Shown here: piece by piece, positions 1 to 7,794 of the stretch
Layout: the number at the start of each line of letters is the position of its first letter
Position numbering within the stretch: the stretch's first letter is position 1
Assembly: GCF_000250655.1 (NCBI RefSeq)
Contig: NC_016935.1
Location: 5,350,001-5,414,000, forward strand
Source: Paenibacillus mucilaginosus 3016
GTDB lineage: Bacteria > Bacillota > Bacilli > Paenibacillales > NBRC-103111
Length of the DNA: 64,000 bases
Direction: 5' to 3'
Position numbers and translations under genes: made by a program
The notes under the pieces: generated by a model
Database searches by the model: none
Seen by the model: the letters and a program-made list of their open reading frames with translations, nothing else
What the model was told of the DNA's origin: nothing

Positions 1-872
1 GTCCCCTCCAGCAGCTGTCCCTTCAGTGAGAACACTTCAATCTCCCCGTCCTCCCGGATGAACAGCTGGTAGTTGTAATCCCCGCTCTTCTCGATCCATT
101 CTTCCAGAATCCAGCTCGTCTCGGACCCCCGGCGGCCAAAGCGCATGAGCCGCTTCACGAGTCCCCTCATCCGCTCCGGGCTCTCCACCAGATGCAGCCC
201 CCTGCCCGAAGCCGAATACGGGTCCTTGACAATGAACCTGGCGCCCGGCGAGTAGAGCTCCTCATATGCCTGCAGCAGCTCCGCCGCCGAACGGCAGACT
301 GTCCCCCTGCAGACGGGCAGACCGAGCATCTGCGCCATGGCCCGGTTCGCCGCCTTGTTGTTGATGCCCGCGGCGGCCCGGGAGGAGGGACCGATGATCC
401 GCAGTCCCGTCCTCACCGCAATCTCCTCTTCCCGCTCCGTCACAGCATACGGGAGGAAGTACACATCCGGCCCGGCCAGCGCAGCCAGCTCCCGGAGCAG
501 CTCTTCATCCTTCAGGACCAGTTCGGCAATCGGGGTGTAAGGGTCCGCCCCCGCAGGACACAGGATGCGCGGAATCTCGAAGCCGAGCGCCTCGAGGTCC
601 GTCAGGAACTCCGCGTCAGGCATGTCGCGGAGGAGGAGCACATCCTGCCGGCGGCACAGCAGCAGGTTCATCTCCTCCATCCGGTTGACCGCGCGGTCCT
701 CCTCCCGGTCCGTGATACCGCCGGTCACCGGGTGCCAGATCTGCTCCGCTCCGATATTGCAGAGCCACACCAGGGTATCCCGCCGCCGGTCCGCCGTCAT
801 CGCCCCGACAAAGGACCATCCCTCTCCGGGGGCCGCATCAATCCAGCGGCAGCTGTCCTCGGATAACGTCAT
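1..872 (-). CDS. ATP-grasp ligase, partial (C-terminus beyond left edge)
   Basis: About 290 residues are visible from an ATG at 872; the 3' end lies outside the window. The ATP-grasp fold is suggested by an INNKAANR segment followed by MLGLP (about residues 180-195), the nucleotide-binding Lys segment VKDPYSASGRG (about 225-236) and an LEEWIE strand. The same landmarks (VNTK..., FLIKDNYGVSGQGN) occur in the ATP-grasp protein at 8920-10260, so the two are diverged paralogues in one cluster. ATP-grasp enzymes join a carboxylate to an amine or thiol through an acyl phosphate; in butirosin synthesis BtrJ loads amino acids onto the carrier protein BtrI. The start overlaps the end of the upstream decarboxylase gene by 35 bases, which points to coupled translation. 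Substrate unknown. Confidence 0.8.
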   Translation of the reverse strand, partial: MTLSEDSCRWIDAAPGEGWSFVGAMTADRRRDTLVWLCNIGAEQIWHPVTGGITDREEDRAVNRMEEMNLLLCRRQDVLLLRDMPDAEFLTDLEALGFEIPRILCPAGADPYTPIAELVLKDEELLRELAALAGPDVYFLPYAVTEREEEIAVRTGLRIIGPSSRAAAGINNKAANRAMAQMLGLPVCRGTVCRSAAELLQAYEELYSPGARFIVKDPYSASGRGLHLVESPERMRGLVKRLMRFGRRGSETSWILEEWIEKSGDYNYQLFIREDGEIEVFSLKGQLLEG

Positions 873-2106
873 GCACCCGCCCCCTTTCTCTCAGCACATA
901 CTCGCCGCCATCATGAAGCAGCACCTCAGCCGGCAGCGCATGGCTCAGGAACAGGACGGGGCTGTGCGTCAGGCCGTAGGCGCCCGATTTGTCCACACAG
1001 ATCACGTCTCCAACAGCTGCGGCCGGCAGCTCCACTTTCTGCCCGAGCACATCCGTCGCCGTACAAAGCGGTCCCGTCACGGTTACCGGCTCGGAGGGTC
1101 CGCTGCGGCCCAGCACCCGCATCGGGAAGTTGTGGCGGATGTACCGGCCGAGGAACGCCGACGAGGCATGCTGGTTCGAGCCGCCGTCGCACACCAGATA
1201 GGTGCTGCCCTTGCTCACTTTGCGGTACAGCACCTTCGTGAGGAATACCCCGGCTTCCGCGAGCAGGAACCGTCCGCTCTCCACCGCGATCCGCGTGCCC
1301 CGGAGCCTGCCGGCATACCGCAACCACAGCTCTGCGATGCCTGCGCGCAGCCGGTCCAGCTCGAGCGCCGCTTCATGGGCAAAGTACGGCACGCCCCAGC
1401 CGCCGCCGATATCCAGGAACTGAAGCGGAGTTCCGGAGCCCTCCGCATACCGGAGCGCGAGCTCGAAGGTATCCTCAAGCTGGGCCAGCAGCGCGTCCGC
1501 CGACAGAATCTGGGTGCCGAAATAGACGTGGAACCCGATGAGCCGGACGCTCTGCAGCCGGGGCAGCTCGGCCAGCACCCCGGACAGCTCCTCCTCGTCG
1601 ATCCCGAACTGGGAGGAGACGCCGCTCATCCGGATGCCCGCCGTCTTCTGCTCGAGGTTCGGGTTAACGCGGATGGCTATATCCGCCACGCGTCCCCTGG
1701 CAGCCGCAATCCGGTCGATCCGGCGGATTTCCTCCAAACTCTCTGCATTGATGGAGCAAATGCCGAGATCCACGGCCCACTCCAGCTCCTCCGCGGTCTT
1801 TCCGGGACTCGTGAACAGAATGTCCGCAGGCGGATATCCCGCCTCCAGAACGGCCGCCAGCTCGCCGGCCGAAGCCACCTCGACCCGGCAGCCTTCCCTT
1901 CGAAGAAGCTGGGCGATGCCGAGGAGCGGATTGCATTTCATCGAATAGTACACCTCCACCCCCGCCTCGGCCGGAAACAGGCTGCGGAGGGTCTCCAGCT
2001 GCCGGCGGATCACGGCACCGTCATAGACATACAGCGGCGTTCCGTACTTCTCCGACAGGCCGGCCAGACGGACTTCATCCAGGAGGCTGTCCACCGTCAG
2101 TTCCAT
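838..2106 (-). CDS. fold-III PLP-dependent decarboxylase (BtrK/LysA superfamily)
   Basis: 422 residues from the ATG at 2106, chosen because longer starts run deep into the preceding gene; the ATG overlaps that gene's stop by 10 bases. Alanine-racemase-like barrel with the Schiff-base lysine in YYSMKCNP (K57), the HVYFGTQ strand (about 193-199) and the phosphate-binding loop DIGGGWG (232-238). The C-terminal beta domain has SGAYG (374-378). Diaminopimelate decarboxylases carry CESGD at the C-terminal active site; here it is GPLCTATD (Cys348), the form I associate with decarboxylases acting on carrier-protein-bound substrates such as BtrK, and with exosortase-associated relatives. With an acyl carrier protein and ATP-grasp ligases in the operon, decarboxylation of an aminoacyl-carrier thioester is the best inference; a primary-metabolism LysA is less likely. 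Confidence 0.85.
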   Translation of the reverse strand: MELTVDSLLDEVRLAGLSEKYGTPLYVYDGAVIRRQLETLRSLFPAEAGVEVYYSMKCNPLLGIAQLLRREGCRVEVASAGELAAVLEAGYPPADILFTSPGKTAEELEWAVDLGICSINAESLEEIRRIDRIAAARGRVADIAIRVNPNLEQKTAGIRMSGVSSQFGIDEEELSGVLAELPRLQSVRLIGFHVYFGTQILSADALLAQLEDTFELALRYAEGSGTPLQFLDIGGGWGVPYFAHEAALELDRLRAGIAELWLRYAGRLRGTRIAVESGRFLLAEAGVFLTKVLYRKVSKGSTYLVCDGGSNQHASSAFLGRYIRHNFPMRVLGRSGPSEPVTVTGPLCTATDVLGQKVELPAAAVGDVICVDKSGAYGLTHSPVLFLSHALPAEVLLHDGGEYVLRERGRVHDVIRGQLPLD

Positions 2107-2918
2107 CGCGCCGCCTCCCCGCCCGCCGCCACAGCAGCCGCAGACGCTTCCTCCACCACCCACGGCGGGGAGCCGCTGTCCCACAGCTCCTCCAGGTACC
2201 GTTTGTCCCTCAGGGTATCCATGCATTCCCAGAAGCCCCGGTGCTTATAGGCGGCGAGCTGTCCGTCCCGGGCCAGTCTGCCGAGCACCTCGCCTTCCAG
2301 CTCGGTGCGGTCGTCTTCCAGGTAATCCAGGACCCCCGGCTCGAACACGAAGAAGCCTCCGTTGATCCAGCTCTCTTCCGCCGGCTCCTTTTCCTTGAAG
2401 CCGGTCACCCGCTCGCCCTCGAACGTCAGGGTGCCGAACCGCCCCCTCGGCCGAACCGCCGTCACGGTGGCCAGCTTTCCCTGCGCATAGTGATAGTCGA
2501 GCAGGGCCCGGAGGTTCACGGAGCTGACCCCGTCGCCGTAGCTCATCAGGAACGTGCCGCCGCGCAGCCGGTCCCGCAGCCGGTACAGCCTTCCTCCGGT
2601 TGTCGTATGCAGACCGGTATCCCGCAGATGCACGGTCCAATCGCTGCCCCGGGACTCCGTCACCTGGACGTGTCCCTCGCCCAGCCGGACGGTAACGTCG
2701 CTCTGCAGATAAGGATAATTCAGAAAGAACTGCTTGATGCAGTCCCCTTTGTACCCGAGCGCCACATAAAATTCCTTCATGCCGTACCGGCTGTAATGTT
2801 CCATGATATGACAGAGAATCGGACGGCCGCCGATCTCCACAAGCGGCTTGGGCTTCAGGGCCGTCTCCTCGCTGAGCCGGGTGCCGAAGCCGCCGGCCAG
2901 CAGTACCACTGGGAGCAT
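2097..2918 (-). CDS. rfbF: glucose-1-phosphate cytidylyltransferase
   Basis: 273 residues from the ATG at 2918, with an AAGGAAG ribosome-binding site about 8 bases upstream; an in-frame TTG sits one codon earlier. Makes CDP-D-glucose from CTP and glucose 1-phosphate, the first step to CDP-linked deoxysugars. The nucleotidyltransferase signature GGFGTRL (9-15) with ALKPKP (20-25) is clear, and SYGDGVSSV is the metal/nucleotide motif seen in RfbF. Length is close to the usual 255-260, with a small alanine-rich C-terminal extension (about 250-273) overlapping the next gene by 10 bases. No CDP-glucose 4,6-dehydratase is visible; it may lie beyond the left edge. Product family clear; the role in the cluster is inferred. 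Confidence 0.88.
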   Translation of the reverse strand: MLPVVLLAGGFGTRLSEETALKPKPLVEIGGRPILCHIMEHYSRYGMKEFYVALGYKGDCIKQFFLNYPYLQSDVTVRLGEGHVQVTESRGSDWTVHLRDTGLHTTTGGRLYRLRDRLRGGTFLMSYGDGVSSVNLRALLDYHYAQGKLATVTAVRPRGRFGTLTFEGERVTGFKEKEPAEESWINGGFFVFEPGVLDYLEDDRTELEGEVLGRLARDGQLAAYKHRGFWECMDTLRDKRYLEELWDSGSPPWVVEEASAAAVAAGGEAARWN

Positions 2919-2937
2919 CAAATCATCTTCCTTTCTC

Positions 2938-3750
2938 TTAGGAGCTCGCGCTGGTGTAACCCCGGATCGCGATCCGCCAGAGGAGCCGGGTCATCAGCAG
3001 GAACAGCAGCGGAGCCGCACAGCCCCACACCCAGTAGACGGGAGTCATTCTCCCGAGGATATAGAGCGGCGACAGGTTGCTGATCAGAAAGACCGGCAGC
3101 AGGAACGTGCCTGCCCGCTGGATCGCGGTATGATAGATCGCCATCGGCATCTGGTTGAAGTCGAACAGCGCGTTCGATACCTCGTTGACCCCGCCCGTCT
3201 TGACCGTCCAGAAGGCCAGCAGCTGGGGCAGGAGAAATATCGCATAGGTCAGCATCACGCCGATGAGGATGAAGCCGATGAAGCCGGCCACATGGGCGGC
3301 CGTCACCGGAATGCCGCTCTGCCGCCAGCCGTACACGATCATGAGCACGCCCCCGATCAGATTCGGGATCGAATACCCGATATCGATGCTGCGCAGCGTG
3401 GCCATGAACTGCAGGGACACCGGACGGGTCATCATGATATCGAGCGAGCCGGTGCGGATATGCTCCGGCAGCTGGATGAAGTTGCCGTAGAAGAAGGTGG
3501 AGTACAGACCGGCCATCACGGTGTACACGCCGGTGAAGAGCAGGATCTGGTCCGGCGAGAAGCCGCGGATGTCCACCCCGATCCGGTAGATCACATAGAC
3601 ATAAGACAGCTTGATGCACAAGTAAGCGAGCTCGATCAGGATGCCGAAGACAAAATTAACCCGGTATTCCATCATCGAGATGACGCTGTTCTTGGCGAAT
3701 AATCCGTAGATCCGTGCGTAACGGAGGCACTCCCTCCATACTGCGGTCAT
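2938..3750 (-). CDS. ABC-2 family transporter permease
   Basis: 270 residues, about six hydrophobic segments, beginning with an amphipathic stretch followed by EYRVNFVFGIL, and containing the RTGSLDIMMTRP loop typical of ABC-2 (PF06182-type) permeases. Starts 3 bases after the upstream permease gene ends, and both follow the ATPase gene at 4557-5549. Two different half-size permeases plus one ATPase form a complete exporter of the kind found in antibiotic and polysaccharide clusters. In this operon it most likely exports the cluster product or gives self-protection (inference from position). Confidence 0.85.
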   Translation of the reverse strand: MTAVWRECLRYARIYGLFAKNSVISMMEYRVNFVFGILIELAYLCIKLSYVYVIYRIGVDIRGFSPDQILLFTGVYTVMAGLYSTFFYGNFIQLPEHIRTGSLDIMMTRPVSLQFMATLRSIDIGYSIPNLIGGVLMIVYGWRQSGIPVTAAHVAGFIGFILIGVMLTYAIFLLPQLLAFWTVKTGGVNEVSNALFDFNQMPMAIYHTAIQRAGTFLLPVFLISNLSPLYILGRMTPVYWVWGCAAPLLFLLMTRLLWRIAIRGYTSASS

Positions 3751-3753
3751 GAC

Positions 3754-4560
3754 TCACCCTCCCACCGACTCGTATTTGCGGAGGCCAGTTCGCCACAGCA
3801 GCATGGACACCAGGGTCAGCACGAGGATCCAGAGCAGCTGCACCGAGACGCTCGCGAGCATGTCGCCGGAAGGAACCTTGCCGAGCAGAAGCTGCGCGGG
3901 AAAATAAACGATATACTTGAACGGCAGCAGGTTCAGCACCGCCCGCACCGAATCGCTGAACATATCGAGCGGGAACAGGCCCCCTCCCGCAATGTTCGCG
4001 AGCAGGCTGAAGGCCAGATAGATGCCCCACACCTCCTGGATCCAGAAGGCGGTCATGCTCAGCGAGAAGAAGATGAGAAAGTTGATGGCGACCGACAGGA
4101 TCAGTGCAGTGAGGCACACCAGGATCCGCATGGGCTCCGGCTGAATATCGCTCCGCAGCGCAAAGACGACGCCGGCCGTCAGCACGGCAATGACGAGATA
4201 GTGGATCGACTTCTCGCCGAGAAACGAGCAGAGGCGGAACAGAAAATAGTGGATCGGCTGCACGACGAACTTGCTCAGACGCCCGTCCTTGATGTCGCCT
4301 GCGATCTCATGCTCGAACCCCGCGGCGGCCAGCTTGCCGAACAGGGCGGCGAGAATCGAATAAGCGATAAGCTCACCGCGGGTATAGCCGAACACCGAAG
4401 GCCGGGCGGCGCTTTGGAAGACCGCGAGCCACAGGAACACCTGGACCACGATCGGAAAGATGCTGCTGAGCAGGCTGAGGGCGAAGTTCGCCCGGTATTC
4501 CAGCGCATTCTGCAGCCCCATGACGAAGGTCTTAGCATACTTGCCCGCCGCTCCGCTCAT
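3754..4560 (-). CDS. ABC-2 family transporter permease
   Basis: 268 residues with about six membrane segments, opening with KTFVMGLQNALEYRANFALSLLSSIFPI and carrying the cytosolic loop AGDIKDGRLSKFVVQPIHYF, a landmark of this ABC-2 subfamily (compare RTGSLDIMMTRPVSL in its partner). Paralogue of the permease immediately downstream. The ATG overlaps the stop of the ATPase gene by 4 bases, so the two are translationally coupled. The pair would form the membrane channel of a heterodimeric exporter. Confidence 0.85.
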   Translation of the reverse strand: MSGAAGKYAKTFVMGLQNALEYRANFALSLLSSIFPIVVQVFLWLAVFQSAARPSVFGYTRGELIAYSILAALFGKLAAAGFEHEIAGDIKDGRLSKFVVQPIHYFLFRLCSFLGEKSIHYLVIAVLTAGVVFALRSDIQPEPMRILVCLTALILSVAINFLIFFSLSMTAFWIQEVWGIYLAFSLLANIAGGGLFPLDMFSDSVRAVLNLLPFKYIVYFPAQLLLGKVPSGDMLASVSVQLLWILVLTLVSMLLWRTGLRKYESVGG

Positions 4561-5549
4561 GAGGCCGCCTCCTTGGCATACAGCAGGGCGATGCCCTCCT
4601 CAATGGAGATTTCCTCAATCGTAAAGTCCAGCACCGGCAGATGCTCCAGCATCTCCTTCGAGCGTTCCTTGAGATCGCTCTTGTCGACCTCGAGCACCGC
4701 CTCCATCCCGCTGCACTCCCGCACACGGCCGAATCGCTCCAGCCGCCGGGGATCGACCGGCTCGCCCAGCTTGATCTTCATCAGCTTCTTCTGCCCGAGC
4801 TGGCGGTTGACTGCGGCCAGGCTGCCGTCATAGACGATCCGGCCGCTGTTCACGATGATCGTGCGCTTGCAGAGATCCTCGATATCATTCATATAGTGGC
4901 TCGTGAGGACGATGGTCGTGCGCTGCTGCTGGTTGTAATATTTCAGAAACTCGCGGATGCGGCGCTGGGACAGGATATCCAGACCGATCGTCGGTTCGTC
5001 CAGGAACAGCACCCGGGGCTGATGCAGCAGCGAAGCGATGAGCTCCAGCTTCATCCGCTCCCCGAGCGACAGGCGCCTCACCTGCACGCCCAGCAGCTCC
5101 TTCACGTCCAGCAGCTCGGCCAGCTCGTCTACCGTGCGGCGGAACTGCCCGTCCTCCACTTCATAGATGTGCTTGTTCAGATGCAGCGATTCATTGGCGG
5201 GCAGATCCCACCACAGCTGGCTTTTCTGGCCCATGACGATGGCGAACTGCTTCTTGAACGCCTTCCTCCGCTCCCACGGCACATGGCCGAGGATCGAAGC
5301 GCTGCCGGAGGTCGGGTACAGGATGCCCGTGAGCATCTTCAGGGTCGTCGTCTTGCCGGCGCCGTTCGGACCAAGGAAGCCGACGATCTCGCCTTCCGGG
5401 ATCTCGAAGGAGATGCCTTTGACCGCTTCCTTGGTCAGCATTTCCCTGCGGAACAGGTTGCGAAGGGAGCTGGCGAGCCCCACTTCTTTCTTATAATATT
5501 GAAAGGACTTCGAGAGTCCTTCTACGATGATTCCCGGCATCTTCACCAC
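4557..5549 (-). CDS. ABC transporter ATP-binding protein
   Basis: 330 residues. Walker A GPNGAGKT (60-67), Q-loop in VMGQKSQLWWDLP, signature RRLSLGERMKLEL (a variant of LSGGQ), Walker B VLFLDEPTIGLD, H-loop LTSHYM. The C-terminal third (about 245-330) is a regulatory extension typical of exporters paired with the permease type that follows. Start is ambiguous: GTG at 5549, or ATG at 5540 three codons later; GTG overlaps the upstream oxidoreductase stop. Powers export by the two permeases at 2938-4560. The family is certain; the transported compound is not. Confidence 0.92.
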   Translation of the reverse strand: MVKMPGIIVEGLSKSFQYYKKEVGLASSLRNLFRREMLTKEAVKGISFEIPEGEIVGFLGPNGAGKTTTLKMLTGILYPTSGSASILGHVPWERRKAFKKQFAIVMGQKSQLWWDLPANESLHLNKHIYEVEDGQFRRTVDELAELLDVKELLGVQVRRLSLGERMKLELIASLLHQPRVLFLDEPTIGLDILSQRRIREFLKYYNQQQRTTIVLTSHYMNDIEDLCKRTIIVNSGRIVYDGSLAAVNRQLGQKKLMKIKLGEPVDPRRLERFGRVRECSGMEAVLEVDKSDLKERSKEMLEHLPVLDFTIEEISIEEGIALLYAKEAAS

Positions 5550-6577
5550 TCCCAGTTAACCTCTAGCTGCGGGTAGCGAATCAGTGACGCCCCCCCCGCG
5601 GCTGCAGACCGATAAATCCGCTCCCCGGCCGCAATCCGGGCGGCAGTCGCATCAAGACTCACAGGCTCCCTCACTCCCTCAATCACATCGCTGAAGAAGA
5701 GCAGCTGGCCGGCGTAATAGCTCTGTTCCTCCCAAAACCGCTTCGACGTCTCCCCTGTTCTCCGTTCTTTGACCTTCAGTCCCATCCGGAAGCCGAGATT
5801 GGGCCGGAAGAAATCGTCCACAGCCACGACAGCCTCTTCGAAAATCAAAGTATGGCCCGCCTTGTAAGGCATCTCGAAGGAAGTGACGGCCGAAGCCTTC
5901 AGCCCGCCGGGATAGCGCAGCTCCGCCTCGAAGGTCCAATCGCATCCGTTCGGCCCTCCGAAGGAAGAACGGCCGGTGCAGGATTCTGCGTCCAGCCCCA
6001 CAGCGGCCTGCAGGAACTGCAGCCAGTAGCAGCCGAGGTCCTGGAAGGCCCCGCCGCCCAGCTCCGGGAAGCTGCGGTAGCTCGTCTCGAAGCCCGCCCG
6101 GGGCAGATACGAGATCCTCGTCGCGATCTCCAGAAGCCGGCCGTACGTCCCCCCGTCGATCAGCTCCTTGACGGCCGCCTGCCACGGGTGGTGCTGCACC
6201 ATGAGGCCTTCGAATACGTGCACCCCATGCTTCTGAACCGCATCCCGGATTGCGTTCATCTCGGCCGAATGCAGGCACAGCGGCTTCTCGACCAGCACAT
6301 GCTTGCCTGCTTCCACCGCCTTGACCGTCCACTCCGCATGCAGGTGATTGCTCAGGAGGATATACACCCAGTCGATCTCACGGCAAGCCAGCAGCTCCTC
6401 ATAGCTGTCGAACACGAGCGGGATGCCGTATTCGTCCGCCACCCGCTGTGCCTTGCTCCGTGTCCGGGAGGCGATCCCCAGTACCTGAAGGTGACCGATC
6501 TCCCTGACCGGCTCCAGCAGCACCCGGGGCAGAATAGACGCCGCTCCGATGACGCCGATCTGCTGTCTTTTTCTCAT
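5543..6577 (-). CDS. Gfo/Idh/MocA family NAD(P)-dependent oxidoreductase
   Basis: 344 residues. N-terminal Rossmann fold with GVIGAASI (8-15), then the family hallmark EKP (97-99) in HVLVEKPLCLH, and the C-terminal alpha/beta domain with DLGCYWLQF. Enzymes of this family oxidise or reduce hydroxyl groups on sugars, inositols and related carbonyl compounds; the closest general type is the dTDP/UDP-sugar or xylose dehydrogenase branch. Located between the radical SAM gene and the exporter genes, so probably a tailoring step on a sugar or cyclitol part of the product (inference). Cofactor preference cannot be read reliably. Confidence 0.85.
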   Translation of the reverse strand: MRKRQQIGVIGAASILPRVLLEPVREIGHLQVLGIASRTRSKAQRVADEYGIPLVFDSYEELLACREIDWVYILLSNHLHAEWTVKAVEAGKHVLVEKPLCLHSAEMNAIRDAVQKHGVHVFEGLMVQHHPWQAAVKELIDGGTYGRLLEIATRISYLPRAGFETSYRSFPELGGGAFQDLGCYWLQFLQAAVGLDAESCTGRSSFGGPNGCDWTFEAELRYPGGLKASAVTSFEMPYKAGHTLIFEEAVVAVDDFFRPNLGFRMGLKVKERRTGETSKRFWEEQSYYAGQLLFFSDVIEGVREPVSLDATAARIAAGERIYRSAAAGGASLIRYPQLEVNWEW

Positions 6578-6607
6578 AGGGCAGGCCTCCGTATGTATCC
6601 GTCCATC

Positions 6608-7783
6608 TCAAATCCCGTGCAGGTACAGCACACTGCACTTCGAGCAGGCCGGGGTCAGGCCTTGCACATTGATGATCTCGCGGATGCGCTCGTAGTCCTG
6701 CGATTCCCAGATGTCCATCAGACTCCGCTCCTTGAGATTGCCCACAGTGAATTCGCTGAAGAACTTGCAGGCGGTCACATCCCCCGTCGGGCCTACATCC
6801 ACCCTGGTGGAGAGAGCAAGACAGGTCGTGGCGCACCGGGAGGTCATCGCTTCTCCGCGGACGAACTGCTGGATCTCGTCATAATCGAGCCCCGGCTGGT
6901 AGCGGACCCGGATATTCCATACCCGCTCATTGATCCGCGTCAGCTCCCCCACCAGCTCATGGACCCGCTCCGCACTCATCTGGTATTTGAACGCATGCCA
7001 GGAGGCGATATGCTGCTCTTCCAGCTTCCGCAGCCAGCTGAATTTCTCGGCGAAGTAGCTGTCCATCTCGAGCGACGTTTCCTTGGAGATGTACCACGGG
7101 AAGCAGAGAATCACGAGATCGAGCTTCAGACTCTCAAAATACTCCAGCAGCTCGTAAAGCTTTGGGATCATGCTGTCGCTGATCATGGAGTGCACGGAGA
7201 TTCTTCCTTTGTAGATCCCCTGCTCCCGCAGCTCCACGAGCCGTTCGATCTGTCTCATCGTCTTGTGGAACGTGCCCTTCCCCCGGATGAAGTCATGCTC
7301 GGCTTCGAGCCCTTCCACGGCCACAAGCAGCTCCAGGTGCGGGGAGATCTTGAGGATGCCGTCCATATACCGGTCCATAAGCAGGCCGTTCGTGCAGATC
7401 GTCATCTCCCGCGGGTCTTCGGCGAGGAGCTCGAGGATCCGGTCGAACTGCCGGTGGATCATCGGCTCCCCGCCCCAGAGATAGAGCCGGGACTGGGTTA
7501 CATGGGTCTCGGCGAGAATCCGCTCGATCACTTCGATGTCGATGTCCTTGTTCTGTTCTTCCTTGTCCATATTCTGGTGATAACCGTCCTCGTTCCACTG
7601 GAAGCAGTGGGCGCAGCGCAGGTTGCACCGGTTCGTCAGCTTGATGCCGATCGATTCGGGGACCGGGGTCTTGTACAGCGGGTTCCTGGTTCTCTCGCGA
7701 AAAGGCACCGCCATCTTCTTCATCGTGCGCTTCATGAGCTCGAAGGACTCCTGATCGAGAGTCACACTGCTGCTTGGCTGCAT
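6608..7783 (-). CDS. radical SAM enzyme with SPASM/twitch-type C-terminus
   Basis: 391 residues. The CxxxCxxC motif is C53-N-L-R-C57-A-H-C60, which binds the SAM-cleaving 4Fe-4S cluster; LWGGEPM follows as the GGE motif. C-terminal cysteines in SRCATTC, VTACKFFSE and PACSKC (C380, C383) fit an auxiliary iron-sulfur domain. Such enzymes mature ribosomal peptides or dehydrogenate sugars and cyclitols (BtrN in butirosin is a shorter relative). No precursor-peptide gene is visible in the operon, so a small-molecule or carrier-bound substrate is more likely. It lies 30 bases before the oxidoreductase gene and 11 bases after the glycosyltransferase gene. Confidence 0.85.
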   Translation of the reverse strand: MQPSSSVTLDQESFELMKRTMKKMAVPFRERTRNPLYKTPVPESIGIKLTNRCNLRCAHCFQWNEDGYHQNMDKEEQNKDIDIEVIERILAETHVTQSRLYLWGGEPMIHRQFDRILELLAEDPREMTICTNGLLMDRYMDGILKISPHLELLVAVEGLEAEHDFIRGKGTFHKTMRQIERLVELREQGIYKGRISVHSMISDSMIPKLYELLEYFESLKLDLVILCFPWYISKETSLEMDSYFAEKFSWLRKLEEQHIASWHAFKYQMSAERVHELVGELTRINERVWNIRVRYQPGLDYDEIQQFVRGEAMTSRCATTCLALSTRVDVGPTGDVTACKFFSEFTVGNLKERSLMDIWESQDYERIREIINVQGLTPACSKCSVLYLHGI

Positions 7784-7794
7784 AGCCGCTCACC

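Noticed and set aside
6608-7783. Radical SAM gene as a marker of a ribosomal peptide (RiPP) cluster
   Set aside because: No precursor peptide, leader-binding domain or RiPP protease is visible; the neighbours fit carrier-bound amino acid and sugar chemistry better.
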